The notes: generated by a model not told the origin, from the letters alone. A stretch of DNA of 64,000 nt from Maribacter hydrothermalis (GCF_001913155.1 NZ_CP018760.1:1798001-1862000), one strand, 5' to 3'. Counted from the first letter of the stretch, positions 27,794 to 38,160 are shown. Made by a program: numbers and translations.

Positions 27794-29515
27794 TTAATGT
27801 AAATCACGTTCTACTTTTGATCCTGACCCACCAACAAGAAAGTCTAAATCTGCACCTTTATCGGCTTGTTGCACATGATTAATATACATTTTAACATAAC
27901 CGCGTTTTGCTAAAGGTTCAGGAGTAACCCATTCCCTTTTTCTCTTTAAAAGTTCTTCTAAATCAACGTCCAGATGTAATGAACGGTTTACAACATCCAA
28001 CTCAATCATATCGCCATTCTGCACTAATGCCAATGTACCTCCAATTGTAGATTCTGGTGAAACATGCAGAACAACCGTTCCTGCAGCTGTACCACTCATT
28101 CTACCATCTGATATACGAACAATATCCGTAATACCTTTCGCTAATAATTTTTTGGGTAAATCTACATTACCTACTTCGGGCATTCCTGGATAACCTTTTG
28201 GCCCTACTCCTTTAAGCACTATAACGCTATTCTCATCTATTACTAAATCAGGGTTATCTATTCGTTCATGGTAATCTTCCATACTCTCAAAAACAACAGC
28301 CTCACCCCTATGCTTCATTAATCTCGGTGTCGCGGCAGATGGTTTAATTACCGCACCATTTTCACAAAGATTTCCTTTTAAAACTGCAATCCCAGATTCT
28401 TTTTGAAAAGGAGTCTCTAAAGAGGATATGACATCGCGATCATAACAGACCTCATTCTCATAATTATCAGTAATATTCTTACCATTTACAGTTATGGCAC
28501 CTTTACGCAGCATTGGTTTTAATTCTTTCATAACCACAGGTAAACCACCGGCATAAAAGAAATCTTCCATTAAATATTTTCCGGATGGTTTTAAATTTAC
28601 AAGTAATGGCACTTTACTACCTATATAATCAAAATCCTCTAATTTTAAATCGACTCCAATTCTTCCTGCAATCGCAGTTAAGTGAATAATAAGATTTGTT
28701 GACCCCCCAACTGCGGCGTTTGTGATTATAGAATTTTCGAAAGCTTTTCTTGTTAGTATTTTCGAAAGGGTTAAATCTTCTTTCACCATTTCTACTATTC
28801 GCCTACCAGATAATTGCGCGAATAATTTTTTTCTGGAATCAACTGCAGGTATCGAAGAAAAGCCTGGTAGTGTTAAGCCCAATGCTTCACACATAGTTGC
28901 CATTGTTGATGCTGTACCCATTGTATTGCAATGGCCAATGCTACGAGCAACGCAGACTTCTGCTTCTTTAATATCATCTGCAGAATATCCTCCTATCTCT
29001 TGTCGCTCTTTAATCATCCAGTTCATGGAACCTGAGCCTATCTTCTCACCTCTAAAACGACCACTTAACATGGGTCCTCCAGGAACAACTATGGTAGGCA
29101 AATCAACACTGCAAGCACCCATTATGGTTGAAGGTGTTGTTTTATCACAGCCTGTCAATAGAACTACGCCGTCTAGCGGATTGGCACGAATAGATTCTTC
29201 GGTATCCATGCTAGCCAGATTTCTAAATAGCATGGTAGTGGGCTTCATAATAGTCTCTCCTAAAGACATTACGGGAAACTCCAAAGGAAACCCTCCTGCT
29301 TCTAAAATTCCTCTTTTTACAACCTCGGCAAAATCCCGAAGATGACCATTACACGGTGTTAGCTCTGACCAAGTATTACAGATTCCAATTACGGGTTTAC
29401 CTTCAAAATAGTCATCTGGGTAGCCTTGGTTTCTTAACCACGACCTGTGTACAAAACCCATTTTATCATTACCACCAAACCACTCACTACTTCGTAATTT
29501 CTTTTTCTTATCCAT
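27794..29515 (-). CDS. IlvD/Edd-family sugar-acid dehydratase
   Basis: Three Cys positions fit a [2Fe-2S] pentonate dehydratase: C55 (ELTPCNGHLR), C123 (TGCDKTTPS), C196 (GHCNTMGTAS), spaced 68 and 73 residues, as I recall for L-arabinonate/D-xylonate dehydratases. Family members dehydrate aldonic acids or dihydroxy-acids. Context with GntP and an FAH enzyme favours a sugar acid over branched-chain amino acid synthesis. Length 573 fits. Confidence 0.92.
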   Translation of the reverse strand: MDKKKKLRSSEWFGGNDKMGFVHRSWLRNQGYPDDYFEGKPVIGICNTWSELTPCNGHLRDFAEVVKRGILEAGGFPLEFPVMSLGETIMKPTTMLFRNLASMDTEESIRANPLDGVVLLTGCDKTTPSTIMGACSVDLPTIVVPGGPMLSGRFRGEKIGSGSMNWMIKERQEIGGYSADDIKEAEVCVARSIGHCNTMGTASTMATMCEALGLTLPGFSSIPAVDSRKKLFAQLSGRRIVEMVKEDLTLSKILTRKAFENSIITNAAVGGSTNLIIHLTAIAGRIGVDLKLEDFDYIGSKVPLLVNLKPSGKYLMEDFFYAGGLPVVMKELKPMLRKGAITVNGKNITDNYENEVCYDRDVISSLETPFQKESGIAVLKGNLCENGAVIKPSAATPRLMKHRGEAVVFESMEDYHERIDNPDLVIDENSVIVLKGVGPKGYPGMPEVGNVDLPKKLLAKGITDIVRISDGRMSGTAAGTVVLHVSPESTIGGTLALVQNGDMIELDVVNRSLHLDVDLEELLKRKREWVTPEPLAKRGYVKMYINHVQQADKGADLDFLVGGSGSKVERDLH

Positions 29516-29577
29516 AAAACAATTAGGTAATAAAATTATTGCCTAATTGAAGATACTCATATTAATTAAATGAAATA

Positions 29578-30048
29578 TTAGTGAATTGTTAGAATTTTTA
29601 TAGGTTTATTGTTAAAATGAAAAATATCGCCTTCGGACTTTCCAAAAACTAATTTGCCAATTGGGGTACCGGCTGAAATACAATAAATAGATTTTGAATT
29701 GTATTTGAATTCTCCTGAGGATATAGAAATGAAATATATATAAAAATCGGTTACTACTAAACTCCCTAAACCAACGGCTTGGAAAGCTTTATTCCTTGGT
29801 ACCTTAGAAAGTAATTGTTGGGTTTTCTCTAATTCTGATAATTGTTGTCCAAGTTTTTCTCGCTCTAATTGAATCATAGCTCGGCCTGTTTCATGTTTAT
29901 CACCAGCACTACTCTTTGTTTCAGAAGTTAAGGCAGTTTCGAGTTCATTTATTTGATGTTGTATTCTCTTTAATCGTTCGCTTACATAGCATACACAATA
30001 ATCATATGCCTTATCTTTTAAAATCTTAAGTTCTTCAATTTCCTTCAA
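29578..30048 (-). CDS. GreA/GreB-like transcription factor paralogue
   Basis: The N-terminus is a coiled coil (about 1-80) with an acidic tip region (SSAGDKHETGRAM). The C-terminal domain (ISAGTPIGKLVFGKSEGD, then FHFNNKPIKIL) matches the GreA/GreB FKBP-like fold. True GreA has a conserved DLSENAEY tip that is replaced here, so transcript-cleavage function is uncertain. It overlaps the upstream lipoprotein gene by 14 bases. Confidence 0.75.
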   Translation of the reverse strand: MKEIEELKILKDKAYDYCVCYVSERLKRIQHQINELETALTSETKSSAGDKHETGRAMIQLEREKLGQQLSELEKTQQLLSKVPRNKAFQAVGLGSLVVTDFYIYFISISSGEFKYNSKSIYCISAGTPIGKLVFGKSEGDIFHFNNKPIKILTIH

Positions 30049-30646
30049 CGTGGTACAAATCTGCTAATTTATAAATGAGGTAATTTACGATTTGATTATC
30101 ATTTTCGCCAGATTGTAGCATTTTTAGAATTTCCGCCTCGTTTTCAGCTTTAAAGTATTCTAAATCTCCTGAACGATTTTCGCTAAATATATTCCAAGAT
30201 TTTAAGCCACTTAACATGGCTTTATGCGCCTCATATCGCTTTGTTATTTCTATAGTCCTTTTTTTATCTGACTTTAATGTCGATTGTTTATTCTGTATCT
30301 TTTGATACTCCGCAGTTACTGTCATATCTGCTTTTTCTGCTTCTGTGATAATTTTATAATACGCCTTAGACACTAAACTTTGATATTTGTCTTCAAATCC
30401 AACAACAATATTTTTCTCTTCTGCAAGAGTTACAACATTTTCATTACTTACATATAATTCAGTGTTAGAATCAGAATTATTTGCTATTAAAGACTCTTTC
30501 CATGCCTGGCTTTTAATATGTTCTTTCCAAACTTTTGTATACTCCCTTTGATAATTGGTTTGTGATGCGCCACAACCTGTAAGAAAAAGAACTAAAAAAA
30601 TAATTTGATATTGTGGTAAGCTGAACTGTTCTATAAATTTTTTCAT
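30035..30646 (-). CDS. Hypothetical lipoprotein (203 aa)
   Basis: A signal segment ends in the lipobox FLTGC, marking it as an envelope lipoprotein. The body is charged and helical (AYYKIITEAEKADMTVTAEY). I do not recognise a family. Its stop lies inside the GreA-like gene start, so the two are probably translated together, an odd pairing of an exported and a cytoplasmic protein. Confidence 0.7.
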   Translation of the reverse strand: MKKFIEQFSLPQYQIIFLVLFLTGCGASQTNYQREYTKVWKEHIKSQAWKESLIANNSDSNTELYVSNENVVTLAEEKNIVVGFEDKYQSLVSKAYYKIITEAEKADMTVTAEYQKIQNKQSTLKSDKKRTIEITKRYEAHKAMLSGLKSWNIFSENRSGDLEYFKAENEAEILKMLQSGENDNQIVNYLIYKLADLYHVEGN

Positions 30647-30813
30647 ATACTATTTAAGCTACAACATAGCACTCTTAAATGCTGATTGTGACAGCAATTA
30701 AAAAATAAAGTAGGATGTAAATAGACAAAAGGGGAGGTGAATATAAAAATAATAAAATGACAATTGTTTACTATCGGATAAGATTAAAAAAAATAGGATA
30801 AAATGAACAAAAC

Positions 30814-31929
30814 CTAACTAAATATGTTTGCCAATTTCTTACCTATGGTTGATCCAATGGCAATACCCATACCTCCCAATCGTACTCCACAAGCAACATT
30901 ATGGCTAAGCTGTTTTAAAATTGGTTTCTTTTGCTGTCCCACTCCCATAATTCCGCTCCAACCATAGTCAATTTCAAATTCTGTATTTGGTAAAATAACC
31001 TTTCTTAAAAGCTCTTCTAATTTATTTGTTATTAATGCCGTATTCCCAAATTTTACCGTTTCCTCTGTATTAAAATCCAAGTTTCTACCACCTCCTAATA
31101 AAATACGATTATCAATATTTCGAAAATAATAATAGCCCTCATCTAAATGAAAAGTCCCTTTTACTTTAAGCCCTTGAATTGGTTTAGTTATGAGTACTTG
31201 AGCTCTTGCTGGCTTAACATTTTCAGGTAATAATTGTGAAGCAAAGCCATTAGTAGCTACTAACAATTTATTGCTAAAAAATTCAAATTCCTTAGCTTTT
31301 ATACTCACCTTATTCCCTATATCTTCAAAAGAATCCACTGCAGTAGCATTTAAAATAACAATGCCTTTTTGTAATGCCAACTGTAAAAGTGATTTCATCA
31401 TTTCACCTGTATGTATCTGCCCTTCAAAAACTTGAGAAATATAATTACTATTTACCTGTTTAAAATTAAAACTGTTGCTAGTTAGTACAAAAGCGTTCTT
31501 TTTAAAAACTGGTTCTAACAGCTGATTTATCTTTCCAATATTATCGCTACAATATTCAAATAACTCATCGTCCTTATTTAAAAACAATTCATGACCACCA
31601 TTCTTTTCATATCCAATAGCGGAATCACCTAATAAATTTCGTAGGGATTTTATACCATTATATCTATCTCTAACCAAGTCAATAACCTCTTGTTCTGAAT
31701 GTGTTTTTAGGTCCGATAAAATTTCAGATATACTACCAAAACAAGCAAAGCCGGCATTTTTGGTACTTGCTCCTTGTGGCAAAATTCCCTTTTCTAAAAC
31801 AAGAATGCGTGCCTTTGGATATTTGTACCTTAATTCTAATGCACAGTTTAGGCCTACAATACCACTACCAACGATTGTAAAGTCTATATTCGAAAACCAA
31901 GATGTCTGTTCCCAATAACTAAGGTTCAT
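30814..31929 (-). CDS. FAD-dependent oxidoreductase (DAO family)
   Basis: The N-terminal Rossmann motif VGSGIVGLNCALEL (res. 21-34) followed by ARILVLEKG (ribose-binding Glu) is the FAD site. The C-terminal GVRLGGMGIAIGSTIGKKL is the closing FAD-binding motif of D-amino-acid oxidase/glycine oxidase-like enzymes. It probably oxidises an amine; substrate not predictable. It lies 29 bases from the polysaccharide deacetylase on the same strand. Confidence 0.88.
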   Translation of the reverse strand: MNLSYWEQTSWFSNIDFTIVGSGIVGLNCALELRYKYPKARILVLEKGILPQGASTKNAGFACFGSISEILSDLKTHSEQEVIDLVRDRYNGIKSLRNLLGDSAIGYEKNGGHELFLNKDDELFEYCSDNIGKINQLLEPVFKKNAFVLTSNSFNFKQVNSNYISQVFEGQIHTGEMMKSLLQLALQKGIVILNATAVDSFEDIGNKVSIKAKEFEFFSNKLLVATNGFASQLLPENVKPARAQVLITKPIQGLKVKGTFHLDEGYYYFRNIDNRILLGGGRNLDFNTEETVKFGNTALITNKLEELLRKVILPNTEFEIDYGWSGIMGVGQQKKPILKQLSHNVACGVRLGGMGIAIGSTIGKKLANIFS

Positions 31930-31958
31930 ATTAATCGTATTTTATCCTTAAGATCGTT

Positions 31959-32924
31959 CTATAGCCCAAGAGAATCCATTTTATCTTTTTCATACCTACT
32001 ATCTTCAGCGGGGTATCTAAGTAGCTCTTCATATTTACCAGATTCTTTCGCCAAAGACCAAATTAGACTTTCTCCTGCAAATTCTGATTTAGGTACATTA
32101 TCAAAAACTTTGTCTTTATATGCCTTTTCGGAATCAATTACTACCCATCCTTTTTCCTTGAACTCCTTAATTAAATCTCCTAAAAATAGTGCCGATGTTA
32201 AATTATGATGAAGTAAAAGAGTGTGACTGATATGTCTATTATTAATCTTGTATGATAATCTTTCGTAATAATTGGCCCTATCTAACAAATGTTGAATGTA
32301 AAAAGATTTAAACTTTTCTGTTTCTGTATTTTCTATACCAACAGAATTAATGCGGTTGATTAAGCGTTGATTAATATACCAATCTGAGGCATCAATGGTA
32401 ACATATCCATTCTTATAATTATGCTTTTTAAGAACATTTCTAATACTGTCGACCTTAAATTTATTTGAACCCTCTTTTAAATATGGAAACCTAAACAAAG
32501 AAACACTATTGCTAAATTTTGAAATGATGTTATGTGTTTTATTCAATTCATTTTCAAATAATTCAAAATTATTTTTATCAGAATTGAAGTTAGGATGCGT
32601 AAAAGAATGATTTGCTATGTTATGTCCTTTATCATTCCAAGTACTGAGTAAAAATTGACCCATTTCATCCGTCTTATTTCTACCAGTAACGAAAAAAGTG
32701 GCTTTTACCTTATTATTGTCTAAGTGAGACAATATCATTCTATTCCAATCTTTAAATTCGAAACCAGCTAATTCATTGGTAATTCCATCATCGAACGTAA
32801 AACTAACTATAGGTTTAACGTTTAGTATTTCTTCTGAGGCGTCTTTTGTTTCTTGTGATTTCTCTGAGGATTTCTCTTTGCACCCAATTAGAAATAGTAG
32901 TAACATTATTGATAAAATTCTCAT
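31959..32924 (-). CDS. Polysaccharide deacetylase family lipoprotein
   Basis: A lipobox (FLIGC) marks the start as a lipoprotein. The NodB motifs are present: SFTFDDG (motif 1) and ANHSFTHPNF (motif 2, metal-binding HxxxH). Later motifs include FRFPYL and the C-terminal LLLHH. The enzyme probably deacetylates a surface or extracellular glycan. 321 residues; no glycan-synthesis genes are adjacent. Confidence 0.88.
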   Translation of the reverse strand: MRILSIMLLLFLIGCKEKSSEKSQETKDASEEILNVKPIVSFTFDDGITNELAGFEFKDWNRMILSHLDNNKVKATFFVTGRNKTDEMGQFLLSTWNDKGHNIANHSFTHPNFNSDKNNFELFENELNKTHNIISKFSNSVSLFRFPYLKEGSNKFKVDSIRNVLKKHNYKNGYVTIDASDWYINQRLINRINSVGIENTETEKFKSFYIQHLLDRANYYERLSYKINNRHISHTLLLHHNLTSALFLGDLIKEFKEKGWVVIDSEKAYKDKVFDNVPKSEFAGESLIWSLAKESGKYEELLRYPAEDSRYEKDKMDSLGL

Positions 32925-33020
32925 TATGAAATTGTATCTAATTATTTAAAAAAGCCGGATAAACTAAAGATACTTAAAGAACGTAACAAAAGCAGTGTTA
33001 ACAGGCAATGGATAGGTATA

Positions 33021-33053
33021 AAAAAAACTCCAACATAGCTGTTGGAGTTTTTT
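33021..33053 (-). terminator. Terminator after accC
   Basis: AAAAAACTCCAACA and TGTTGGAGTTTTTT form a 14-bp stem around TAGC, immediately next to the accC stop. Confidence 0.85.
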
Positions 33054-33054
33054 A

Positions 33055-34407
33055 TTATTCTTCTTTAGGTGGATCCATTTTCCAATCATTCATAAAGGCT
33101 GTAGTATAATTACCTGCTAAATAATCTGGATGATCCATTAATTGCCTATGAAATGGAATTGTCGTTTTAATACCTTCAATTACAAATTCATCTAGCGCTC
33201 GCTTCATCTTGTTAATAGCCTCTTCCCTAGTTTGGGCCGTAGTAATCAACTTAGCTATCATAGAATCGTAATTTGGTGGAATGCTGTATCCACTATATAC
33301 ATGCGTATCCATACGAATTCCATGGCCACCTGGTGTATGTAACGTGGTTATTTTACCTGGTGATGGTCTAAAGTTATTATAAGGATCTTCTGCATTAATT
33401 CTACATTCAATAGAATGTAATTTAGGTAGATAATTTTTTCCAGAAATTGGAACTCCGGCAGCTACTAAAATCTGCTCACGAATTAAATCGTAATCTATTA
33501 CTTGCTCTGTAATCGGGTGCTCTACCTGAATACGGGTATTCATCTCCATAAAATAGAACTTACGGTGCTTATCTACCAAAAATTCTATTGTACCAGCACC
33601 TTCATATTTTATGTATTCTGCAGCTCTAACAGCAGCCTCTCCCATGGCCTCTCTTAACTTATCTGTCATGAAAGGTGACGGAGTTTCCTCTGTTAATTTT
33701 TGATGGCGACGCTGTATAGAACAGTCCCTCTCAGATAAGTGACATGCTTTGCCATATTGATCACCAACAATTTGAATTTCAATGTGTCGTGGCTCTTCAA
33801 TAAGTTTTTCCATGTACATACCCCCATTTCCAAAAGCAGCGGTAGCCTCATTTACAGCACTGCTAAAAAGGTCTTCCATTTTGTCCTCAGACATTACAGC
33901 GCGCATTCCTTTACCACCACCACCGGCAGTAGCTTTGATCATAACCGGATAGCCCATTTTTTTGGCTACCTTTTTTGCATCTTCAACATTTTTTAATAGC
34001 CCCTCTGAACCTGGCACACATGGCACGCCAGCTTCTTTCATGGTTTCTTTGGCAGTCGCCTTATCTCCCATTTTGTCTATTTGATCACCAGAGGCTCCAA
34101 TGAACTTTATATCGTGCTCAGCACATATTCGTGAGAATTTTGAGTTTTCCGATAGAAAACCATAACCTGGGTGAATAGCATCTGCATTTGTGATTTCCGC
34201 AGCTGCAATTATATTTGGTATTTTTAGATAAGACTCGCTACTGGCTGCAGGCCCAATACATACAGCTTCATCTGCAAAACGCACATGTAAGCTTTCCTCA
34301 TCTGCCTTACTATAAACAGCAACGGTTTTAATACCCATTTCTTTACAGGTTCGAATAACACGTAAAGCGATTTCACCTCTATTTGCAATCAGTATTTTTT
34401 TAAACAT
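33055..34407 (-). CDS. accC: Acetyl-CoA carboxylase, biotin carboxylase subunit
   Basis: AccC carboxylates biotin on AccB with bicarbonate and ATP, the first step of fatty-acid synthesis. The N-terminus [19 protein letters not shown], the ATP-grasp glycine loop [13 protein letters not shown] and the metal site [15 protein letters not shown] are diagnostic. It follows accB on the same strand. Confidence 0.97.
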   Translation of the reverse strand: MFKKILIANRGEIALRVIRTCKEMGIKTVAVYSKADEESLHVRFADEAVCIGPAASSESYLKIPNIIAAAEITNADAIHPGYGFLSENSKFSRICAEHDIKFIGASGDQIDKMGDKATAKETMKEAGVPCVPGSEGLLKNVEDAKKVAKKMGYPVMIKATAGGGGKGMRAVMSEDKMEDLFSSAVNEATAAFGNGGMYMEKLIEEPRHIEIQIVGDQYGKACHLSERDCSIQRRHQKLTEETPSPFMTDKLREAMGEAAVRAAEYIKYEGAGTIEFLVDKHRKFYFMEMNTRIQVEHPITEQVIDYDLIREQILVAAGVPISGKNYLPKLHSIECRINAEDPYNNFRPSPGKITTLHTPGGHGIRMDTHVYSGYSIPPNYDSMIAKLITTAQTREEAINKMKRALDEFVIEGIKTTIPFHRQLMDHPDYLAGNYTTAFMNDWKMDPPKEE

Positions 34408-34492
34408 CTTTTAAATTTTAAGTTCTTGGTTCAACATCATTCTTACATGCCATTAAAAAAATAGCATCTAACAATTACTACTCAAAATTTAG

Positions 34493-34990
34493 TTAAGAAG
34501 GGTCAACCAAAAATAATGGTTGATCAAACTCTACTGGTGAAGAATCATCTACCAATATTTTAACTATTGTTCCAGAAACTTCAGATTCAATATCATTAAA
34601 CAATTTCATTGCTTCAATAACACAAAGAACATCTCCGCTTCCAATGGTATCGCCAACCTCTACAAAAACAGGTTTATCCGGAGAAGGTTTTCTGTAGAAA
34701 GTACCAATAATAGGTGACTTTATTGTAATGTATTTGTCATTTTCTGCCTTCTTTTTGTCTGCCTCAGAAGTAGCGCTAGCGGCAACTTGTTGTTCTGTAT
34801 GAACAGGAGCAGCGGCCGGCATAGCTTGTTGAGCCATTGGCATAGTATGCACATAGGTTGGTTCTGAATTTCCTGTACTCAAGCTTCCAGTACGGATGGT
34901 AATTTTTATATCATCCGTCTCCAATTTTACCTCGCTCGCACCAGATTTGGCAACAAACTTGATGAGGCTTTGAATTTCTTTAATATCCAT
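34493..34990 (-). CDS. accB: Acetyl-CoA carboxylase, biotin carboxyl carrier protein
   Basis: The C-terminal biotinyl domain has the attachment motif EAMKLFN with biotinyl-lysine K129. A flexible Ala/Gln/Pro-rich linker precedes it. The N-terminus MDIKEIQSLIKFVAKSG is typical. It lies between fabH and accC. Confidence 0.96.
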   Translation of the reverse strand: MDIKEIQSLIKFVAKSGASEVKLETDDIKITIRTGSLSTGNSEPTYVHTMPMAQQAMPAAAPVHTEQQVAASATSEADKKKAENDKYITIKSPIIGTFYRKPSPDKPVFVEVGDTIGSGDVLCVIEAMKLFNDIESEVSGTIVKILVDDSSPVEFDQPLFLVDPS

Positions 34991-35020
34991 ATTTCTTTTA
35001 GTTATAAGTGGTAGTTGTTG

Positions 35021-36016
35021 TTAGTTATAAGCCCATTTTAAATATATAGAACCCCAGGTAAACCCTCCACCGAAGGCTGCAAATACAAGGTTATCTCCTT
35101 TTTTAAGCTGTTTTTCGTAATCGAATAATAATAGTGGTAATGTCCCCGACGTAGTGTTTCCATAACGCTGTATATTCATCAAAACCTTAGAATCGTCTAC
35201 TCCCATTCTTTTAGCAGTAGCATCGATAATACGCTTATTTGCTTGATGTGGCACTAGCCAATCAACATCTTTTTCAGAAAGTTCATTTCTAGTCATAATT
35301 TTAGCTGCTACATCTGCCATATTAGAAACAGCAAACTTAAAAACCGTTTTACCTTCTTGAAAAATAAAATGCTTTTTATTTGTAACACTTTCAATTGTGG
35401 CCGGCATAATTGAGCCCCCACCTTCCATTCCTAAAAATTGTCTTCCACTACCATCAGCTCTTAAATATTCATCTTGTAAACCTAAGCCCTCATTATTTGG
35501 TTCAAATAGCACTGCTCCAGCTCCATCACCAAAAATAATACAGGTAGTACGATCTGTATAATCTATAATTGAAGACATTTTATCAGCGCCTATTAATAAC
35601 ACTTTTTTATATCTGCCAGTTTCTATATGACCTGCAACAGTAGACATTCCAAAAAGAAAACTTGAACATGCAGCCAACAAATCATAAGCAAAAGCATTTA
35701 CTGCTCCAATTTCTGAAGCTACAAATGCAGCTGTAGAAGCCACCATACTATCTGGAGTGGCCGTTGCAACAATTACCAAGTCTATTTCTAATGGATCAAG
35801 ACCTTTCTTGGTCATAAGGTCTTGTGCTGCTTTTATTGCTAAATATGATGTTCCTTCGCCTTCTTCCTTTTTTAATACTCTTCTTTCCTTTATACCAGTT
35901 CTTGTGGTAATCCATTCGTCATTGGTATCCACCAAATCCTCAAGCATTTTATTCGTCATTACAAATTGGGGAACATAGCCTCCTACCGCGGTTATAGCTG
36001 CTGTAATTTTGGTCAT
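35021..36016 (-). CDS. fabH: 3-oxoacyl-[acyl-carrier-protein] synthase III
   Basis: FabH condenses acetyl-CoA (or branched primers) with malonyl-ACP to start fatty-acid chains. The catalytic C117 (LAACSSFLFG), His in WLVPHQANKRI and Asn in RYGNTTSGTLP are present. Operon with rpmF and acc genes is the usual arrangement. Confidence 0.96.
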   Translation of the reverse strand: MTKITAAITAVGGYVPQFVMTNKMLEDLVDTNDEWITTRTGIKERRVLKKEEGEGTSYLAIKAAQDLMTKKGLDPLEIDLVIVATATPDSMVASTAAFVASEIGAVNAFAYDLLAACSSFLFGMSTVAGHIETGRYKKVLLIGADKMSSIIDYTDRTTCIIFGDGAGAVLFEPNNEGLGLQDEYLRADGSGRQFLGMEGGGSIMPATIESVTNKKHFIFQEGKTVFKFAVSNMADVAAKIMTRNELSEKDVDWLVPHQANKRIIDATAKRMGVDDSKVLMNIQRYGNTTSGTLPLLLFDYEKQLKKGDNLVFAAFGGGFTWGSIYLKWAYN

Positions 36017-36193
36017 ACTTTATTTGCTTTCTTGTAAAAAACTTAAAAAACGAGTCAAAAGTCATGAAAATTAGTGATTTTCAACGACTTTTCCTTTAAA
36101 GTTATCTGGTTTTTGAAAATTTCCATTTGTTTAATAAAAAGTATAACGCTCCACTATCACCGTAGTAATAACGAACAATCAAACAAATTGGGC

Positions 36194-36231
36194 TAAAAAA
36201 AACTCCCTACTTCTAAACGAAGTGGGAGCTT
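36194..36231 (-). terminator. Terminator after rpmF
   Basis: CTCCC-ACTTC on one arm pairs with GAAGTAGGGAG (one bulged base) and ends in a T-run on the minus strand, separating rpmF from fabH. Confidence 0.75.
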
Positions 36232-36250
36232 GTTATAATTTTAAAAGGTC

Positions 36251-36448
36251 TTACGCTTCTGCTTCTTCAGTCTTATCAACTAAAACTTGACCTCTATAAT
36301 GTAATTTACCTTCGTGCCAGTGAGCTCTATGGAATAAGTGCATTTCTCCTGTTGAGGAATCCTTAGCCAATGTAGGTGCTACTGCCTTGTAATGTGTTCT
36401 TCTCTTGTCTCTCCTTGTTTTGGAAATTTTTCTTTTAGGATGTGCCAT
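36251..36448 (-). CDS. rpmF: 50S ribosomal protein L32
   Basis: The start [20 protein letters not shown] and 65-residue length identify L32. This version lacks the zinc-binding Cys pairs of classic L32, as often seen in this phylum. It starts 7 bases after the DUF177 gene. Confidence 0.96.
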   Translation of the reverse strand: MAHPKRKISKTRRDKRRTHYKAVAPTLAKDSSTGEMHLFHRAHWHEGKLHYRGQVLVDKTEEAEA

Positions 36449-36455
36449 TTAAACC

Positions 36456-36986
36456 TTATTTATCCGTTAATAGTTTCTTTAATTCATCCCAACGGGGATC
36501 GTTTTCTTCTTTATTCGATTTTTTCTCTTTTGGTTGAAGCTCCTTTAACCTGTCTAACACTTCAGACTTTAAAGTGCCATCTTCAATACCAGGATGAATT
36601 CTTTTTTGTGGAACTGCCAATACTAGCATTTCATACACGTATTGGGCAATGTTCAATTGGTGTTCGTTATGAGGAAGAATTAATATTTCATCATTCTCAT
36701 CATTATACTCTTCACCAAACTTTACCACCAAATGTAAATCGCCGCTAATAGCTTGATCATATGGTTCGCTGGTAATGTCACAATCAACATTTATTGTTCC
36801 TGATGCCATTAAACTAACCTCCATCATTGTACTTGTTTTGTGAAGTACAACATCTAATTTGATGTTGGCGTCGTTAAATTCATCATATCCAAAAGAATCA
36901 AAGAACGTATTGTCAATCTGGTAATCAAAGTTGTGTTTTCCTTGCTTCAATCCTGAGAAAGGAATGTTGAACTCCTTTTGCTTCAT
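36456..36986 (-). CDS. DUF177 (YceD-like) protein
   Basis: The gene preceding rpmF encodes a DUF177 family protein, linked to 23S rRNA/L32 assembly in other bacteria. The core motif GTINVDCDITSEPYD resembles the family's cysteine-containing signature with Cys reduced to one. ATG 36986 (MKQKEFNIPF) is used because the upstream extension lacks conservation signs. Confidence 0.85.
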   Translation of the reverse strand: MKQKEFNIPFSGLKQGKHNFDYQIDNTFFDSFGYDEFNDANIKLDVVLHKTSTMMEVSLMASGTINVDCDITSEPYDQAISGDLHLVVKFGEEYNDENDEILILPHNEHQLNIAQYVYEMLVLAVPQKRIHPGIEDGTLKSEVLDRLKELQPKEKKSNKEENDPRWDELKKLLTDK

Positions 36987-37107
36987 CACGTACACACTTA
37001 AATTAACACTATTCGCCCACAAAAGGCGGGTGCAAAGATACTATTATTTTAATAAAAGACAATAGTTATCAACTATTTATCTTTATAACTTTTTTGTTGT
37101 CTAAAAA

Positions 37108-38160
37108 TTAACGTTCTCTCTTTAAACGCTGCTTTTTTAATATGTCTTTTGTTAGCTCTTGATACTCGGTTCTATTCTTAAAAATCTTTAATGCCATAAA
37201 AACTGCTTCTTTGAAAGAACTTTCATCTGCAACTCCTTTACCTGCAATTTCATATGCAGTTCCGTGATCTGGCGAAGTTCTTACCTTATCTAAACCTGCA
37301 GTATAGTTAACACCTTGGCCAAAGGAAATAGTCTTAAAAGGAATTAAACCTTGATCGTGATAAGCCGCTAATATTGCGTCAAATTTTTTATACCCGTCAG
37401 ACCCAAAAAAACTATCGGCAGAATAAGGTCCATACACTAAATGTCCCATATTCGACATTTCTTGTATTACTGGTTTTAAAACTTCATCGTCTTCTTTGCC
37501 AATAACACCATTATCACCACTGTGCGGATTAATACCTAATAACGCAATTTTTGGTTTACGAATACCGAAATCCATCATAAGTGATTTTTCTATAGTATTG
37601 ATTTTATCACGAATTAATCTTGGGATTATGGCTGCAGACACATCTTTAACTGCAACATGGTCTGTTAATAAACCTACTTTTAAAGATTCAGTAACCATGA
37701 ACATTAAACTCTCTCCTTGCAGTTCTTGCGCCAAAAAATCTGTATGACCAGGGAATTTAAATTCTTCTGACTGAATATTGTTTTTATTAATAGGCGCTGT
37801 GACCAAAACATCTATTTCTCCCTTTTTTAATGAATCAACTGCTGCTTTTAAAGACTTTAATGCATATTTACCACCTTCCTCAGTTGCTTCACCAAAATTA
37901 ATTCTTGGCACTTCTTTCCATACATTTACAATGTTGAGTTTATTGTCAATTGCTTTTGATGCCGTAGGTACGCCATTAAAAACAATACTCATATTCAACT
38001 CCTTCATTTGATAAGAAATAGTCTTATTTGACGCAAAAATAACAGGCGTGCAAAAATCTAACATTCTACTATCTTCAAATGTTTTTAATGCCACTTCACA
38101 ACCTATTCCGTTTAAGTCTCCTATTGAGATGCCTAACCTTATTTTCCTATTTTCCTCCAT
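37108..38160 (-). CDS. pdxA: 4-hydroxythreonine-4-phosphate dehydrogenase
   Basis: PdxA oxidises 4-phosphohydroxy-L-threonine in pyridoxal phosphate synthesis. Metal-binding His motifs occur at FPGHTDFLA, LLTDHVAVKD and AAYHDQGLIPFK; the N-terminus is ISIGDLNGIG. ATG 38160 (MEENRK) is chosen over the frame's earlier ATG at 38196. Confidence 0.94.
   Translation of the reverse strand: MEENRKIRLGISIGDLNGIGCEVALKTFEDSRMLDFCTPVIFASNKTISYQMKELNMSIVFNGVPTASKAIDNKLNIVNVWKEVPRINFGEATEEGGKYALKSLKAAVDSLKKGEIDVLVTAPINKNNIQSEEFKFPGHTDFLAQELQGESLMFMVTESLKVGLLTDHVAVKDVSAAIIPRLIRDKINTIEKSLMMDFGIRKPKIALLGINPHSGDNGVIGKEDDEVLKPVIQEMSNMGHLVYGPYSADSFFGSDGYKKFDAILAAYHDQGLIPFKTISFGQGVNYTAGLDKVRTSPDHGTAYEIAGKGVADESSFKEAVFMALKIFKNRTEYQELTKDILKKQRLKRER

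Noticed and set aside
29578..30048. 3-oxoacyl-ACP synthase, an annotation often attached to this protein
   Set aside because: There is no ketosynthase active site; the coiled coil and C-terminal domain are GreA-like.
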